Shown here: in pieces, positions 14,061-21,074 of the stretch
Position numbering within the stretch: the stretch's first letter is position 1
How the letters are laid out: each line of letters opens with the position of its first letter
Program-made: the position numbers and the translations under genes
DNA from: Candidatus Moduliflexus flocculans
GTDB lineage: Bacteria; Moduliflexota; Moduliflexia; Moduliflexales; Moduliflexaceae
Assembly: GCA_000739515.1 (NCBI GenBank)
Contig: DF820458.1
Coordinates: 614,943-647,131 of the forward strand
DNA length: 32,189 nucleotides
Direction: 5' to 3'
Notes under the pieces: generated by a model
What the model was told of the DNA's origin: nothing
Databases searched by the model: none
The model's input: only the letters and a program-made list of their open reading frames with translations

Positions 14061-14890
14061 ACGGCGCGGCGGTATTCGCCGGGCGTCATGCCGACAATGC
14101 GCTTGAAATGGCGATGAAAATGGCTTTGATCCACAAACCCAAGTTCGTAAGCCACCTCAGTTAAACCCCATCCTTGTAGAAGCAGTTCTTTCGCGTGAAC
14201 AATCCGCTGTTGAATCAGGTACGCATGCGGCGGCAGGCCGGTTTCCTGCTGAAAAACGCGAGCTAAATGAAATGGACTGAGAAACGCAGCGCGGGAGAGG
14301 TCATGTAATGTGATGTCTTCACGATAGCAGGCGTCAATGTAGGCTTTTGCGCGGCGGATAGCTTGTGATTCCGCGCCGATGCGGCGTGGCTGCGGACGGC
14401 TGTCGGCGTGGTTGCTAATCAATTGGCCGAATGTCAACAATAACCGGGTTTCCACTTCTAATTGCCCGGATGCGCCAGATTCGCAAGCCGCGTGAAGCTC
14501 GCGCAATTCCGCTGCAAGCGCGGGATCATGCAGCACGCCGGACGTAAAAAACGGAATATCAGCAGGAACGTCCTTGATTTCGGAGGCGATCCGCCGCATC
14601 GCGTCAATATCGAGATAAAACATGCGATACGTCCAGCCGGAGTCGCGCAGCGCGTGACCATTATGCGGCTCGCCGGGATTGGCGAGATTAATGCTCCCCT
14701 GCGGCGCAATCACGCTTTCGCCGCGATAATCAAACCCTAACGCGCCTTCTTCAATCACGCCGACGGGAAAATCCTCGTGCGTATGGCGGCTGAAATGCTG
14801 CCGCACATATCGCGCCCGCAACAGCGTGATTGCGCCGAAATTCGTAGTGAGACGCCGCAAAATCGGCGCGTCTTGTTTGGGAAACAGCAT
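14048..14890 (-). CDS. AraC-family transcriptional regulator
   Basis: This 280-aa product has an N-terminal cupin-like AraC_binding domain (about residues 15-140; HTHEDFPVGVIEEGALGF and GSINLANPGEPHNGHA) and a C-terminal double helix-turn-helix. The latter includes DITLHDLSRAAFLSPFHLAR in the first HTH and LTEVAYELGFVDQSHFHRHF in the second, ending KRIVGMTPGEYRR. The cupin half should bind a small ligand and the HTH half DNA. I use the ATG at 14890 (MLFPKQDAP). The longer ORF to 14956 reads through a palindromic repeat. Its whole upstream region is repeat sequence (14901-15025), so its promoter may lie in repeat DNA. Target genes are not evident. Confidence 0.88.
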   Translation of the reverse strand: MLFPKQDAPILRRLTTNFGAITLLRARYVRQHFSRHTHEDFPVGVIEEGALGFDYRGESVIAPQGSINLANPGEPHNGHALRDSGWTYRMFYLDIDAMRRIASEIKDVPADIPFFTSGVLHDPALAAELRELHAACESGASGQLEVETRLLLTFGQLISNHADSRPQPRRIGAESQAIRRAKAYIDACYREDITLHDLSRAAFLSPFHLARVFQQETGLPPHAYLIQQRIVHAKELLLQGWGLTEVAYELGFVDQSHFHRHFKRIVGMTPGEYRRAVYAA

Positions 14891-14900
14891 CAATGGAAAT

Positions 14901-15025
14901 AACAACGAAATGTAGGGGCGAACCCCTGTGTTCGCCCGAAAATACAGGGCAGACACGGGAGTCTGCCCCTACATGGGTTGTCAAAACATTACGTAATTCG
15001 TTCCTTTTTTGTATTCGTTGTTGTT
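14901..15025. repeat. AACAACGAA-ended element with a nested GTAGGGGC compound palindrome
   Basis: The left side starts AACAACGAA and the right side ends ATTCGTTGTTGTT, the same termini as the palindromes at 17708-17800 and 20953-21065. Between them GTAGGGGC (14912) and GCCCCTAC (14965-14972) enclose two smaller hairpins, GGGCGAACCCC/TGTTCGCCC and GGGCAGAC/GTCTGCCC. The first of these is also found at 25375-25404. The right end overlaps or touches the stop codon of the 4Fe-4S protein gene (15026-15028). Confidence 0.65.
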
Positions 15026-15778
15026 TTATTGCGGCGTTCCGAATGAATAGCTGATGACCTGTTTCGGGCAATTGTCCACGCATTCGCCGCAGAGAATACA
15101 CTCCGCATTTTTCATCGAACCGGTCTGCGCCATCTCATGTACGTTCAAGCTCATGGGGCAATGTTTCGTGCAGAGTTTGCAGTTGATGCAGGCGTCTTTA
15201 TTGGCTCTCAGATGCAGCGACGGCCATTTGACCGCGTTTTTGATAGCTGTGCCGATGATCATGAAGGGCGCCATCCAGCAGAAATAATGACACATCGGTC
15301 GCCGCCCGCCAAGCAAGGTGAACGCGACGATCACGCCGACAATCGCATAATAGCGGATATAGTCGGCAACGGTCATTGTGCTGATGCCGCTCGGCGGCTG
15401 CATATAGAGAAAATTGACCGCATGATACCCGCCTGCGCGAATCGCCATCGCGAGAATGATTCCCATCCAGATCAGCCAGATACCATATTTAATCCAGTTG
15501 CCTTTTCCGCCTCGCGCCGGCGTGTCATTGGCAAAACGGCAGACTTCCTGCGTTGCGCCCGGCGGACACACCCAGCCGCAGAAGGCTCGACCGACCAACA
15601 GCGAGGAAAAAAATAAAGTAATAAACACAATCGCGCTGCCATTCAGAATGCCTTCGCTTGCCCCCATGATAATCAATGCAGGCGAGACATAATTGAAGAC
15701 GACTGGCAGCAATAAGAACATGATGCATAAAAGACTTTTCCGAAGACGTTGACGTGATGGCTGTTTATTCATAATCAT
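15026..15778 (-). CDS. Membrane-bound 4Fe-4S polyferredoxin, NapH/RdxA-like
   Basis: This 250-aa inner-membrane electron carrier has a hydrophobic N-terminal half with at least four helices. It contains the Fer4_5-type motif FCGWVCPPGATQE and a second CHYFCW pair, as in NapH, NosR and CcoG relatives. Two canonical clusters follow at the C-terminus: CINCKLCTKHCP and CILCGECVDNCPK. Family members pass electrons between membrane quinols and periplasmic or cytoplasmic partners. No reductase is encoded nearby, so the partner is unknown. The ATG overlaps the stop of the upstream kinase gene by 4 nt (ATGA), indicating translational coupling and pointing to a joint role in redox signalling. That role is inference. 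Confidence 0.87.
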   Translation of the reverse strand: MIMNKQPSRQRLRKSLLCIMFLLLPVVFNYVSPALIIMGASEGILNGSAIVFITLFFSSLLVGRAFCGWVCPPGATQEVCRFANDTPARGGKGNWIKYGIWLIWMGIILAMAIRAGGYHAVNFLYMQPPSGISTMTVADYIRYYAIVGVIVAFTLLGGRRPMCHYFCWMAPFMIIGTAIKNAVKWPSLHLRANKDACINCKLCTKHCPMSLNVHEMAQTGSMKNAECILCGECVDNCPKQVISYSFGTPQ

Positions 15779-17199
15779 ACCCGCAGCGCGTGTAAATTAT
15801 CGCGAAATCGAATGGTGTATGCGACCCCGTCGCGGAGATCGTTGGAGATTTCTCCCATCAATTGGTGTTCAACAAGTCCAACGACTGTGCGGAGTCCTAA
15901 ACTCTTTTGCGCTCGAACATCAAAACCTGTTGGAACTCCAACCCCATTATCAGCAAAATACAGTTCGATCATGCCTTGCGGCATACGGGATACCTTGAGT
16001 TGTATTTCCCCTGAACGACCTTCAGGAAAGGCATATTGCAATGCATTGGACAACAGTTCAGTGATAATTAAACCACATGGAATGGCTGTGTCAATCAAGA
16101 CCATGATACGATCTACCTGTAATTTGAAGGCAATTTTACGCGAGACCTCGGCATAATTCTGCATCAATGAGGAGATCAGGTCTTCCAGATACTCTTGAAG
16201 TTGAATCTGTGAGAGGTCATGCGATTCATACAGTTTTTGATGCACTAAGGCCATTGTCAGGATTTTCTGTTCAATCTCCTGCACAAATGCGGTAATCTCG
16301 GGATTTTGACGCATTGCCGCCCGCAGCACGAGCATAGATCGGATGACTTGCATGTTGTTTTTGGTGCGGTGATATATCTCGCGCAACAACGCTTCTTTTT
16401 CAGCTAATGCGGCTTTAATTTGCTCTTCAGCCTGTTTACGCTCGGTAATATCTTCCTGCACGGAAATCCAGACGTCGCCATACTGAGGATGCGTAAAGGT
16501 TGAGATATTGGCATAGCTCCAAAACATCGTCCCATCTTTTCGAATGTTATGAACTGTTCCTCTCCATTCTCCATGCGCGGTAAGGGACGTGACAATTTCG
16601 CGGGTAATATCATCAGTGCCCTTTTCTGCGGGAGCGTTCAGGATGCTCACATGTTGTCCGATCAGCTCTTTCGCCTCGTAACCAAACAGGCGTTCAAATG
16701 TCGGATTGACATAGACGATCTGTTCATTCCGCGTGCTTGTCAATTGAACGCCTTCTGTCAGATGCTCCAGAATTTGACTGTGAAACCGTAATTCGTCTTC
16801 TGCCTGCTTATGTTTGAGATGTTCTTCGGCTTCGCGTAACGCCCGGCGCACGACTGTCCCCAACCGGGCAAGATTCTGTTTCAACACGTAATCTGTTGCG
16901 CCTTGCTTCATGGATTCGACAGCTTTTTCCTCCCCCATTGCGCCAGTGACAAAAATAAACGGCACATCGGGGTAATGCGCGCGCGCCCATGTCAAGGCAG
17001 CGAGACCATTAAAGGTCGGCAGCGCGTAATCAGAAAGAATCAGATCAACACCGGCAATACTGATCGCTGATAAAAAGTCAGATTCTGTTTCAACGCGCCT
17101 GATCTCGCAAGCAATCCCTTCGCTTTCCAGTCGCGCCTCAATAAGCTCGGCATCAAAAGGGTTATCTTCGAGATGAATAATACAGAGTCGTTCTTTCAT
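15775..17199 (-). CDS. Receiver-PAS-HisKA_2 sensor histidine kinase
   Basis: This 474-aa soluble hybrid has three parts. The N-terminal receiver domain (about residues 5-120) has acidic pair E11/D12, phosphoacceptor D57 in LILSDYALP, a VTG switch and the conserved Lys in YVLKQN. The PAS/PAC domain (about 140-255) includes YVNPTFERLFGYEAKELIG and ends VQEDITERKQAE. The kinase part is HisKA_2 type, with REIYHRTKNNMQ holding His277, then HATPase boxes ELLSNALQYAFPEGR and FADNGVGVP. No membrane segment is present. Having a receiver at the N-terminus means its own input is probably a phosphotransfer from another kinase, a plausible role for HK1 encoded upstream. It lies 50 bp after the response-regulator gene and overlaps the 4Fe-4S gene by 4 nt. 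Confidence 0.92.
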   Translation of the reverse strand: MKERLCIIHLEDNPFDAELIEARLESEGIACEIRRVETESDFLSAISIAGVDLILSDYALPTFNGLAALTWARAHYPDVPFIFVTGAMGEEKAVESMKQGATDYVLKQNLARLGTVVRRALREAEEHLKHKQAEDELRFHSQILEHLTEGVQLTSTRNEQIVYVNPTFERLFGYEAKELIGQHVSILNAPAEKGTDDITREIVTSLTAHGEWRGTVHNIRKDGTMFWSYANISTFTHPQYGDVWISVQEDITERKQAEEQIKAALAEKEALLREIYHRTKNNMQVIRSMLVLRAAMRQNPEITAFVQEIEQKILTMALVHQKLYESHDLSQIQLQEYLEDLISSLMQNYAEVSRKIAFKLQVDRIMVLIDTAIPCGLIITELLSNALQYAFPEGRSGEIQLKVSRMPQGMIELYFADNGVGVPTGFDVRAQKSLGLRTVVGLVEHQLMGEISNDLRDGVAYTIRFRDNLHALRV

Positions 17200-17249
17200 A
17201 CACTCTCTTCATCTGATGCGAGTGGCCTGCCGTTAAATTGGCAAAGATA

Positions 17250-17705
17250 TCAGGCCGGCGTTTTATCCAGAGGCGGCGTCTCGTTAATAATCGCCCAAAA
17301 CATGCCTAATTGTTTGACGGCCTCGATAAAATCATAAAAGTTGACTGGCTTGACGACATAGGCATTCACGCCTAATTGGTAGCTCGTCATCAAATCGCGT
17401 TCTTCACGCGACGAGGTCAGGACGACAACGGGAATGAATTTCAAATGCTCATCTGACCGGATCGCCCGCAACACTTCCAATCCATCCACTTTGGGCAATT
17501 TAAGATCGAGCAGGATGACTGCCGGATTATATGGCAAGCGCTCCTCAAACACGCCGCGACAATACAGATAATCGAGCGCTTCCGCGCCATCCCGCACCAC
17601 GTCAACCGCATTCGCAATATGATATTCTTCCAATGCTTCCAGCGTCAACTCCAAATCATTGGAATTATCTTCGACAACTAACACTTTTTTGAGATTCGCG
17701 GTCAT
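17250..17705 (-). CDS. Single-domain response regulator, Rcp1-like
   Basis: This 151-aa protein is a lone receiver domain. VLVVEDNSNDLEL carries the acidic pair (E12/D13), ILLDLKLPKVDG carries phosphoacceptor D67, VVLTSS gives the switch Thr, and YVVKPVNFYDF the conserved Lys. The EDN-x-D-x2-L signature and the extended EALDYLYCRGVFEER loop are those of the Rcp1/CheY-like regulators usually paired with bacteriophytochrome-like kinases. I prefer the ATG at 17705 over the TTG at 17711. It has no output domain, so it is probably a phosphorelay intermediate or acts by protein contact. It sits between HK1 and the receiver-PAS-kinase gene. A palindrome occupies the whole gap to HK1. Confidence 0.93.
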   Translation of the reverse strand: MTANLKKVLVVEDNSNDLELTLEALEEYHIANAVDVVRDGAEALDYLYCRGVFEERLPYNPAVILLDLKLPKVDGLEVLRAIRSDEHLKFIPVVVLTSSREERDLMTSYQLGVNAYVVKPVNFYDFIEAVKQLGMFWAIINETPPLDKTPA

Positions 17706-17707
17706 AA

Positions 17708-17800
17708 CCAAAACAACAACGAATTGAAGAAAGGAACGAATCGCTTATCAGAGGCGGATTGAATTCGTTTCCTTCTTCAATTCGTTGTTGTGTCTTTTGG
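17708..17800. repeat. AACAACGAATTGAAG palindrome between HK1 and response regulator
   Basis: The left arm CCAAAACAACAACGAAT continues TTGAAGAAAGGAACGAAT. The right arm is its near-perfect reverse complement, ending TTTTGG at 17800. The element spans the HK1 stop codon and supplies the codons for the last residues of HK1 (TTTN then stop). The opposite end reaches the response-regulator start. Confidence 0.8.
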
Positions 17801-19537
17801 CAATGCAAAATACATGGTTGCGCCCTGCTCGACTGCGCCTTCGGCCCACACGCGGCCACCGTGCCGATGAATAATGCGGCGGATATTCGCTAACCCTAAA
17901 CCGGTGCCTTCAAATTCCTCTGCCCGGTGTAACCGTTGAAACAGGCCAAACAACTTGTCAACATATTTCATGTCAAAACCAGCGCCATTATCCTTCACAT
18001 AAAAAATTGTTTCATTGGCATCTGCGCGATGCCCGATTTCGATGACGGCTTGCGGCGTGTTTCTGGTAAATTTCAGCGCATTGGTCATCAGATTCGTCAA
18101 GACAATTTTCAGCAGCGCCGGATCGCCGCTGACTTCTGGCAGCAGATCGACGCGCCAGGTGATTTCTCGTTCCTGCGTATCTTGCTGTAACATGGCCAGA
18201 ACTTCCTGAACAAGCTGCCCCATATTTACGGTCGTTTTGGACAACTCCACGCGCCCCATCCGCGAAAACGACAGCAGATCGTCAATCAATTGCCCCATCT
18301 GCTGCGCCGCTTCTGAAATGACCTGTAAATAGTGCTTGCTCTTGTCATCCAATGCGGCGGGCGCGCGTTTATTCAATAACTCCACAAAGCCGGTCACATG
18401 CCGCAGCGGGGCGCGGAGATCGTGCGAAACAGAATAGCTGAAGGCTTCAAGTTCCTTGTTGGCGACCTCAAGTTGCGCTGTCCGGTCGCGCACGCGCTGT
18501 TCCAACTCGGCATTGAGGCGGTGAATTTCATGCTCGGCATGCTTGCGATTGGTAATATCCATAAAGATCACCGCAAACTGGCGCGGCGCGGGGCAATACG
18601 CAAAGACCTCGAAATGCCGCTTCAGCACCGGCGAATAGTTTTCGAACTGACACGGCTCGCCGGTTAAGGCGACGCGCCCATACATTTCGACCCATTTCGG
18701 GTCTTCATTGGGCAGGAGTTCGGTTTGCAGTCGGCCAATCACATTCTCGCGCCGCAAGCCGGTCAGCCGCTCGAAGGCGGGATTGATTTCCAGAAAACAA
18801 TAATCGCATGGCACACCGGCGGCGTCGCAGACGATTTCATGCAGCGCAAACCCTTCGGTCATGCCATTAAAGAGCGAGCGATACCGTTTCTCGCTCTGCC
18901 GCAGCGATTCCTCCGCTTCCCGATACTGCTGTTCGCTCCGATGCATCGCGTCTTCATCTCGTTGGAGCGTTTGCTGTAAAAGAAAAAGTCCGCAGATCAG
19001 CATGGTGGCTGGGGGATAGAGCAGGAGAATCGGAAGCGCGATCTGGCTGAGTACCTGGCGCGACAGGCCGCCGGGCAACCCGATCACCAGCGCTAACATG
19101 ATGACATGCACAAGCACGCCGAAAGCGAACAGCCACAGCGGGCGCAGCGCCTGCGGATTGCGCCGACTCCAATAATGATAAGCGCTGCCAACAATGGCCG
19201 CTTCCGCAATCACACTGACGCCGACCCACGTGCCTGCGCCACCGAGATACAAGCGATACGCCCCGCAGATGAACGCCGCGATCCCTGCCGTAAGCGGGCC
19301 ACCGAACAACCCCGCGACGCTGATAACGATCGAACGGCCATCAAAGATAATCCCCGGCATGAGCTTGAGCGGCATCATCATCCCCAGCACTGCAACAACG
19401 CCGAACAGCAGACCTGACAAGCCTTGCGCAAGCAAGCTGCCCGGTTTCCAGCGCCGAATAATGAGCAGGTAGATCAGATTGAACGTCACTAATAACGTGA
19501 TGTTATGGAGCAGCTCGAAGAAGATCATAAATGGCAT
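17777..19537 (-). CDS. 5TM-PAS membrane sensor histidine kinase (HK1)
   Basis: This 586-aa inner-membrane kinase starts with a 5TM-5TMR_LYT-type sensor (about residues 5-180). GLSGLLFGVVAVLGMMMPL, the loop PGIIFDGRSIVISVAGLFGG and GGAGTWVGVSVIAEAA are recognisable from LytS-like proteins. A short coiled coil leads to a PAS domain (about 205-330; CFLEINPAFERLTGLRRENV). A second coiled coil precedes HisKA, where FSYSVSHDLRAPLRHV holds His372. The HATPase domain has LMTNALKFTRN, DNGAGFD and FEGTGLGLANIRRIIHRHGG. I use the ATG at 19537, because the ORF extension to 19576 is repeat sequence with a TTG start. It lies just upstream of a single-domain response regulator, which is its probable partner. 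The last few residues are encoded by a palindrome. Confidence 0.92.
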   Translation of the reverse strand: MPFMIFFELLHNITLLVTFNLIYLLIIRRWKPGSLLAQGLSGLLFGVVAVLGMMMPLKLMPGIIFDGRSIVISVAGLFGGPLTAGIAAFICGAYRLYLGGAGTWVGVSVIAEAAIVGSAYHYWSRRNPQALRPLWLFAFGVLVHVIMLALVIGLPGGLSRQVLSQIALPILLLYPPATMLICGLFLLQQTLQRDEDAMHRSEQQYREAEESLRQSEKRYRSLFNGMTEGFALHEIVCDAAGVPCDYCFLEINPAFERLTGLRRENVIGRLQTELLPNEDPKWVEMYGRVALTGEPCQFENYSPVLKRHFEVFAYCPAPRQFAVIFMDITNRKHAEHEIHRLNAELEQRVRDRTAQLEVANKELEAFSYSVSHDLRAPLRHVTGFVELLNKRAPAALDDKSKHYLQVISEAAQQMGQLIDDLLSFSRMGRVELSKTTVNMGQLVQEVLAMLQQDTQEREITWRVDLLPEVSGDPALLKIVLTNLMTNALKFTRNTPQAVIEIGHRADANETIFYVKDNGAGFDMKYVDKLFGLFQRLHRAEEFEGTGLGLANIRRIIHRHGGRVWAEGAVEQGATMYFALPKDTTTN

Positions 19538-19548
19538 CGAATATAAAG

Positions 19549-19604
19549 AAGGAAACGAATCGTAGAAGCCGCTCAAATTCGTTCCCTTTTCTTATTCGTA
19601 GTTG
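19549..19604. repeat. AACAACGAAT-family palindrome upstream of HK1
   Basis: On the minus strand CGAATAAGAAAAGGGAACGAAT is followed after 16 nt by ATTCGTTTCCTTC and TTTATATTCG, an imperfect inverse. The layout is the same as at 17708-17800, with a diverged sequence. It ends 11 bp before the HK1 start codon, so HK1 is bracketed by two family members. Confidence 0.65.
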
Positions 19605-19613
19605 TGAGGCGTC

Positions 19614-19638
19614 GTACCGCCGACATCCTCGTCGGCAC
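19614..19638. repeat. GTACCGCCGACATCCTCGTCGGCAC hairpin
   Basis: This is a short GC-rich hairpin (CCGACATCC facing CTCGTCGG). Two related copies lie at 21097-21120 and 23794-23818. It lies in the divergent HK1/P-loop gene interval. Confidence 0.6.
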
Positions 19639-19715
19639 GGAATTATAATGAATTCGTAACAAGTAAACGTCTGTCAGAGAATCATGTTTTATGCAAGAAA
19701 TTTTTGAAGGCTGAA

Positions 19716-19747
19716 AACCTCACAGATTTTGAAAACCTGTGAGGTTT
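19716..19747. repeat. CTCAC/GTGAG hairpin repeat
   Basis: AACCTCACAGATTTTG is followed by AAAACCTGTGAGGTTT, a stem with T:A in the position where the copy at 19855 has G:C. No protein-coding signal is seen around it. The interval 19540-19896 contains only repeats. Confidence 0.65.
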
Positions 19748-19854
19748 CCGTTCGGGTTTGAATTCTTCACGACGTTTCTTCTTGCCTTTTTCGCCGTTTC
19801 GCTTTGCATGGTGAATGCTCACATTTACAGCATTATTATTAGGATCGGACAAAA

Positions 19855-19887
19855 AGACCGCACCGGTGTTCAAAACCTGTGCGGTCT
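19855..19887. repeat. CGCAC/GTGCG hairpin repeat
   Basis: AGACCGCACCGGTGTTC is followed by AAAACCTGTGCGGTCT, giving a 9-bp outer stem. Compared with 19716-19747 both arms change together (CTCAC/GTGAG to CGCAC/GTGCG). It ends 10 bp before the P-loop NTPase start codon, in its leader. Confidence 0.7.
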
Positions 19888-19896
19888 GGAACAATC

Positions 19897-20925
19897 ATGA
19901 AAACAATCAAACGTGGCTTTATTTTGCCCAGTGCGGCGATTACGATCAAAGAACGGCATGTCAAATATTATGAAACGCTTGAAAAAGCGCCGGAAGTCGG
20001 CGATATGGCGTATGGACAAATCGTTCGGATCGGTCAGCATTCCTCGTTAGAAAATTCGTCAGGCCGCATTCATTCGATTCATAACGGCACGCGGGCGATT
20101 TTTGTCTATGGCAACCGGTATGCGCCAGATTATTACGAAGGGCTCGTGCCGAAAATTTTTGACGAAGACGTGGATTTGTTGGCGCGATCCGGGATGATCG
20201 GCACCGTGAAAAATAAAAACGCGATGATTAAAGACCCGACGCGCGTCAAAATTCTGGGCTATATCTGCGATAAAGATGGCCGCGTGTTAAATACGCGGGA
20301 TTTTCCGTTGATTAAAGCAAACCACCAGACCAAAAAAACTCCGCGCGCGAAGATGATTCTCGTCTGCGGCACGTCCATGAACTCCGGCAAAAGCATGGCC
20401 GCGACAGCCTGCTGCTGGGCGCTCAGCACAATGGGGCATATCGTCAGGGCGTCGAAAGTGACCGGCACGGCGAGCCTGAAAGATATTTTGCGCATGAACG
20501 ACGCGGGCGCCAGCCCCTATGCCGATTTCACGCATATTGGCTATCCTTCGACCTATTTGCTTGAAGAAAGCGAAATCCTGCATATTTTCCATCAATTAGA
20601 CTTAAAATTCGCCAATAATCCGAAAAATTTCTGGGTCGTCGAAATTGCCGATGGCATCATTCAGCGAGAAACCGCGATGCTGCTGCGCTCGCCGGATGTG
20701 ACCTCGCGGATTCATAAATTGATTTTTTGCGCGTCGGATGCGTTCGGCGCGATTGGCGGGCTGCGCGTTCTGAAAGAGCAGTTTCAGCTCGTGCCGGACG
20801 CGCTCTCCGGGCGCTGCTCAAGTTCGCCGCTCTCGATGCGCGAACTCTCCGAATTCACAGACATCCCGGTCTTTAACAGCGGCGATCCGAATTTGAATCA
20901 ATTGGCGGAAATTTTGTTAAAATAA
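19897..20925 (+). CDS. P-loop NTPase of unknown function, MobB/BioD/DUF1611-like
   Basis: The 342-aa product has an N-terminal region (about residues 1-145) that looks beta-rich and is of unknown role; it includes GDMAYGQIVRIGQHSSLEN and an IFVYGNRYAPDYYEG segment. A P-loop domain follows, with Walker A MILVCGTSMNSGKSMAA at about residues 150-166. NFWVVEIADGIIQRET could be the Walker B region. The spacing and the THSK-like SKVTGTASLKD strand resemble dethiobiotin synthetase/MobB and DUF1611 proteins. I cannot name a substrate. I use the ATG at 19897; upstream sequence is repeat hairpin and the ribosome-binding site is weak. The gene is monocistronic, between a repeat-filled interval and a large palindrome. 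Confidence 0.65.
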   Translation: MKTIKRGFILPSAAITIKERHVKYYETLEKAPEVGDMAYGQIVRIGQHSSLENSSGRIHSIHNGTRAIFVYGNRYAPDYYEGLVPKIFDEDVDLLARSGMIGTVKNKNAMIKDPTRVKILGYICDKDGRVLNTRDFPLIKANHQTKKTPRAKMILVCGTSMNSGKSMAATACCWALSTMGHIVRASKVTGTASLKDILRMNDAGASPYADFTHIGYPSTYLLEESEILHIFHQLDLKFANNPKNFWVVEIADGIIQRETAMLLRSPDVTSRIHKLIFCASDAFGAIGGLRVLKEQFQLVPDALSGRCSSSPLSMRELSEFTDIPVFNSGDPNLNQLAEILLK

Positions 20926-20952
20926 TCGCAGCGTGCCATGCAAAAAATAAAC

Positions 20953-21065
20953 TTCAGTATCTTACAAAAACGACAACGAATTGAAAAAAGGAACGAATTC
21001 GAACCGCTTCACGCCTTCGATTCGTTTTCTTCTCCTATTCGTTGTCGTTTTTGTAAGATACTGAA
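20953..21065. repeat. AACAACGAAT-family palindrome with perfect 29-bp terminal stem
   Basis: Positions 20953-20981 are the exact reverse complement of 21037-21065, 29 bp without mismatch, starting TTCAGTATCTTACAAAAACG. Inside, AAAAGGAACGAATTCGAA faces TTCGATTCGTTTTC. The ends of the core (CAACGAAT/ATTCGTTG) match the family at 17708 and 14901. It lies between the convergent P-loop and MscS genes, where a transcript from either side would form a long hairpin. Confidence 0.85.
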
Positions 21066-21074
21066 CTGCTTGAT

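Noticed and set aside
19682..19894. 70-aa minus-strand ORF upstream of the P-loop gene
   Set aside because: It is made largely of two hairpin repeats and has no ribosome-binding site.
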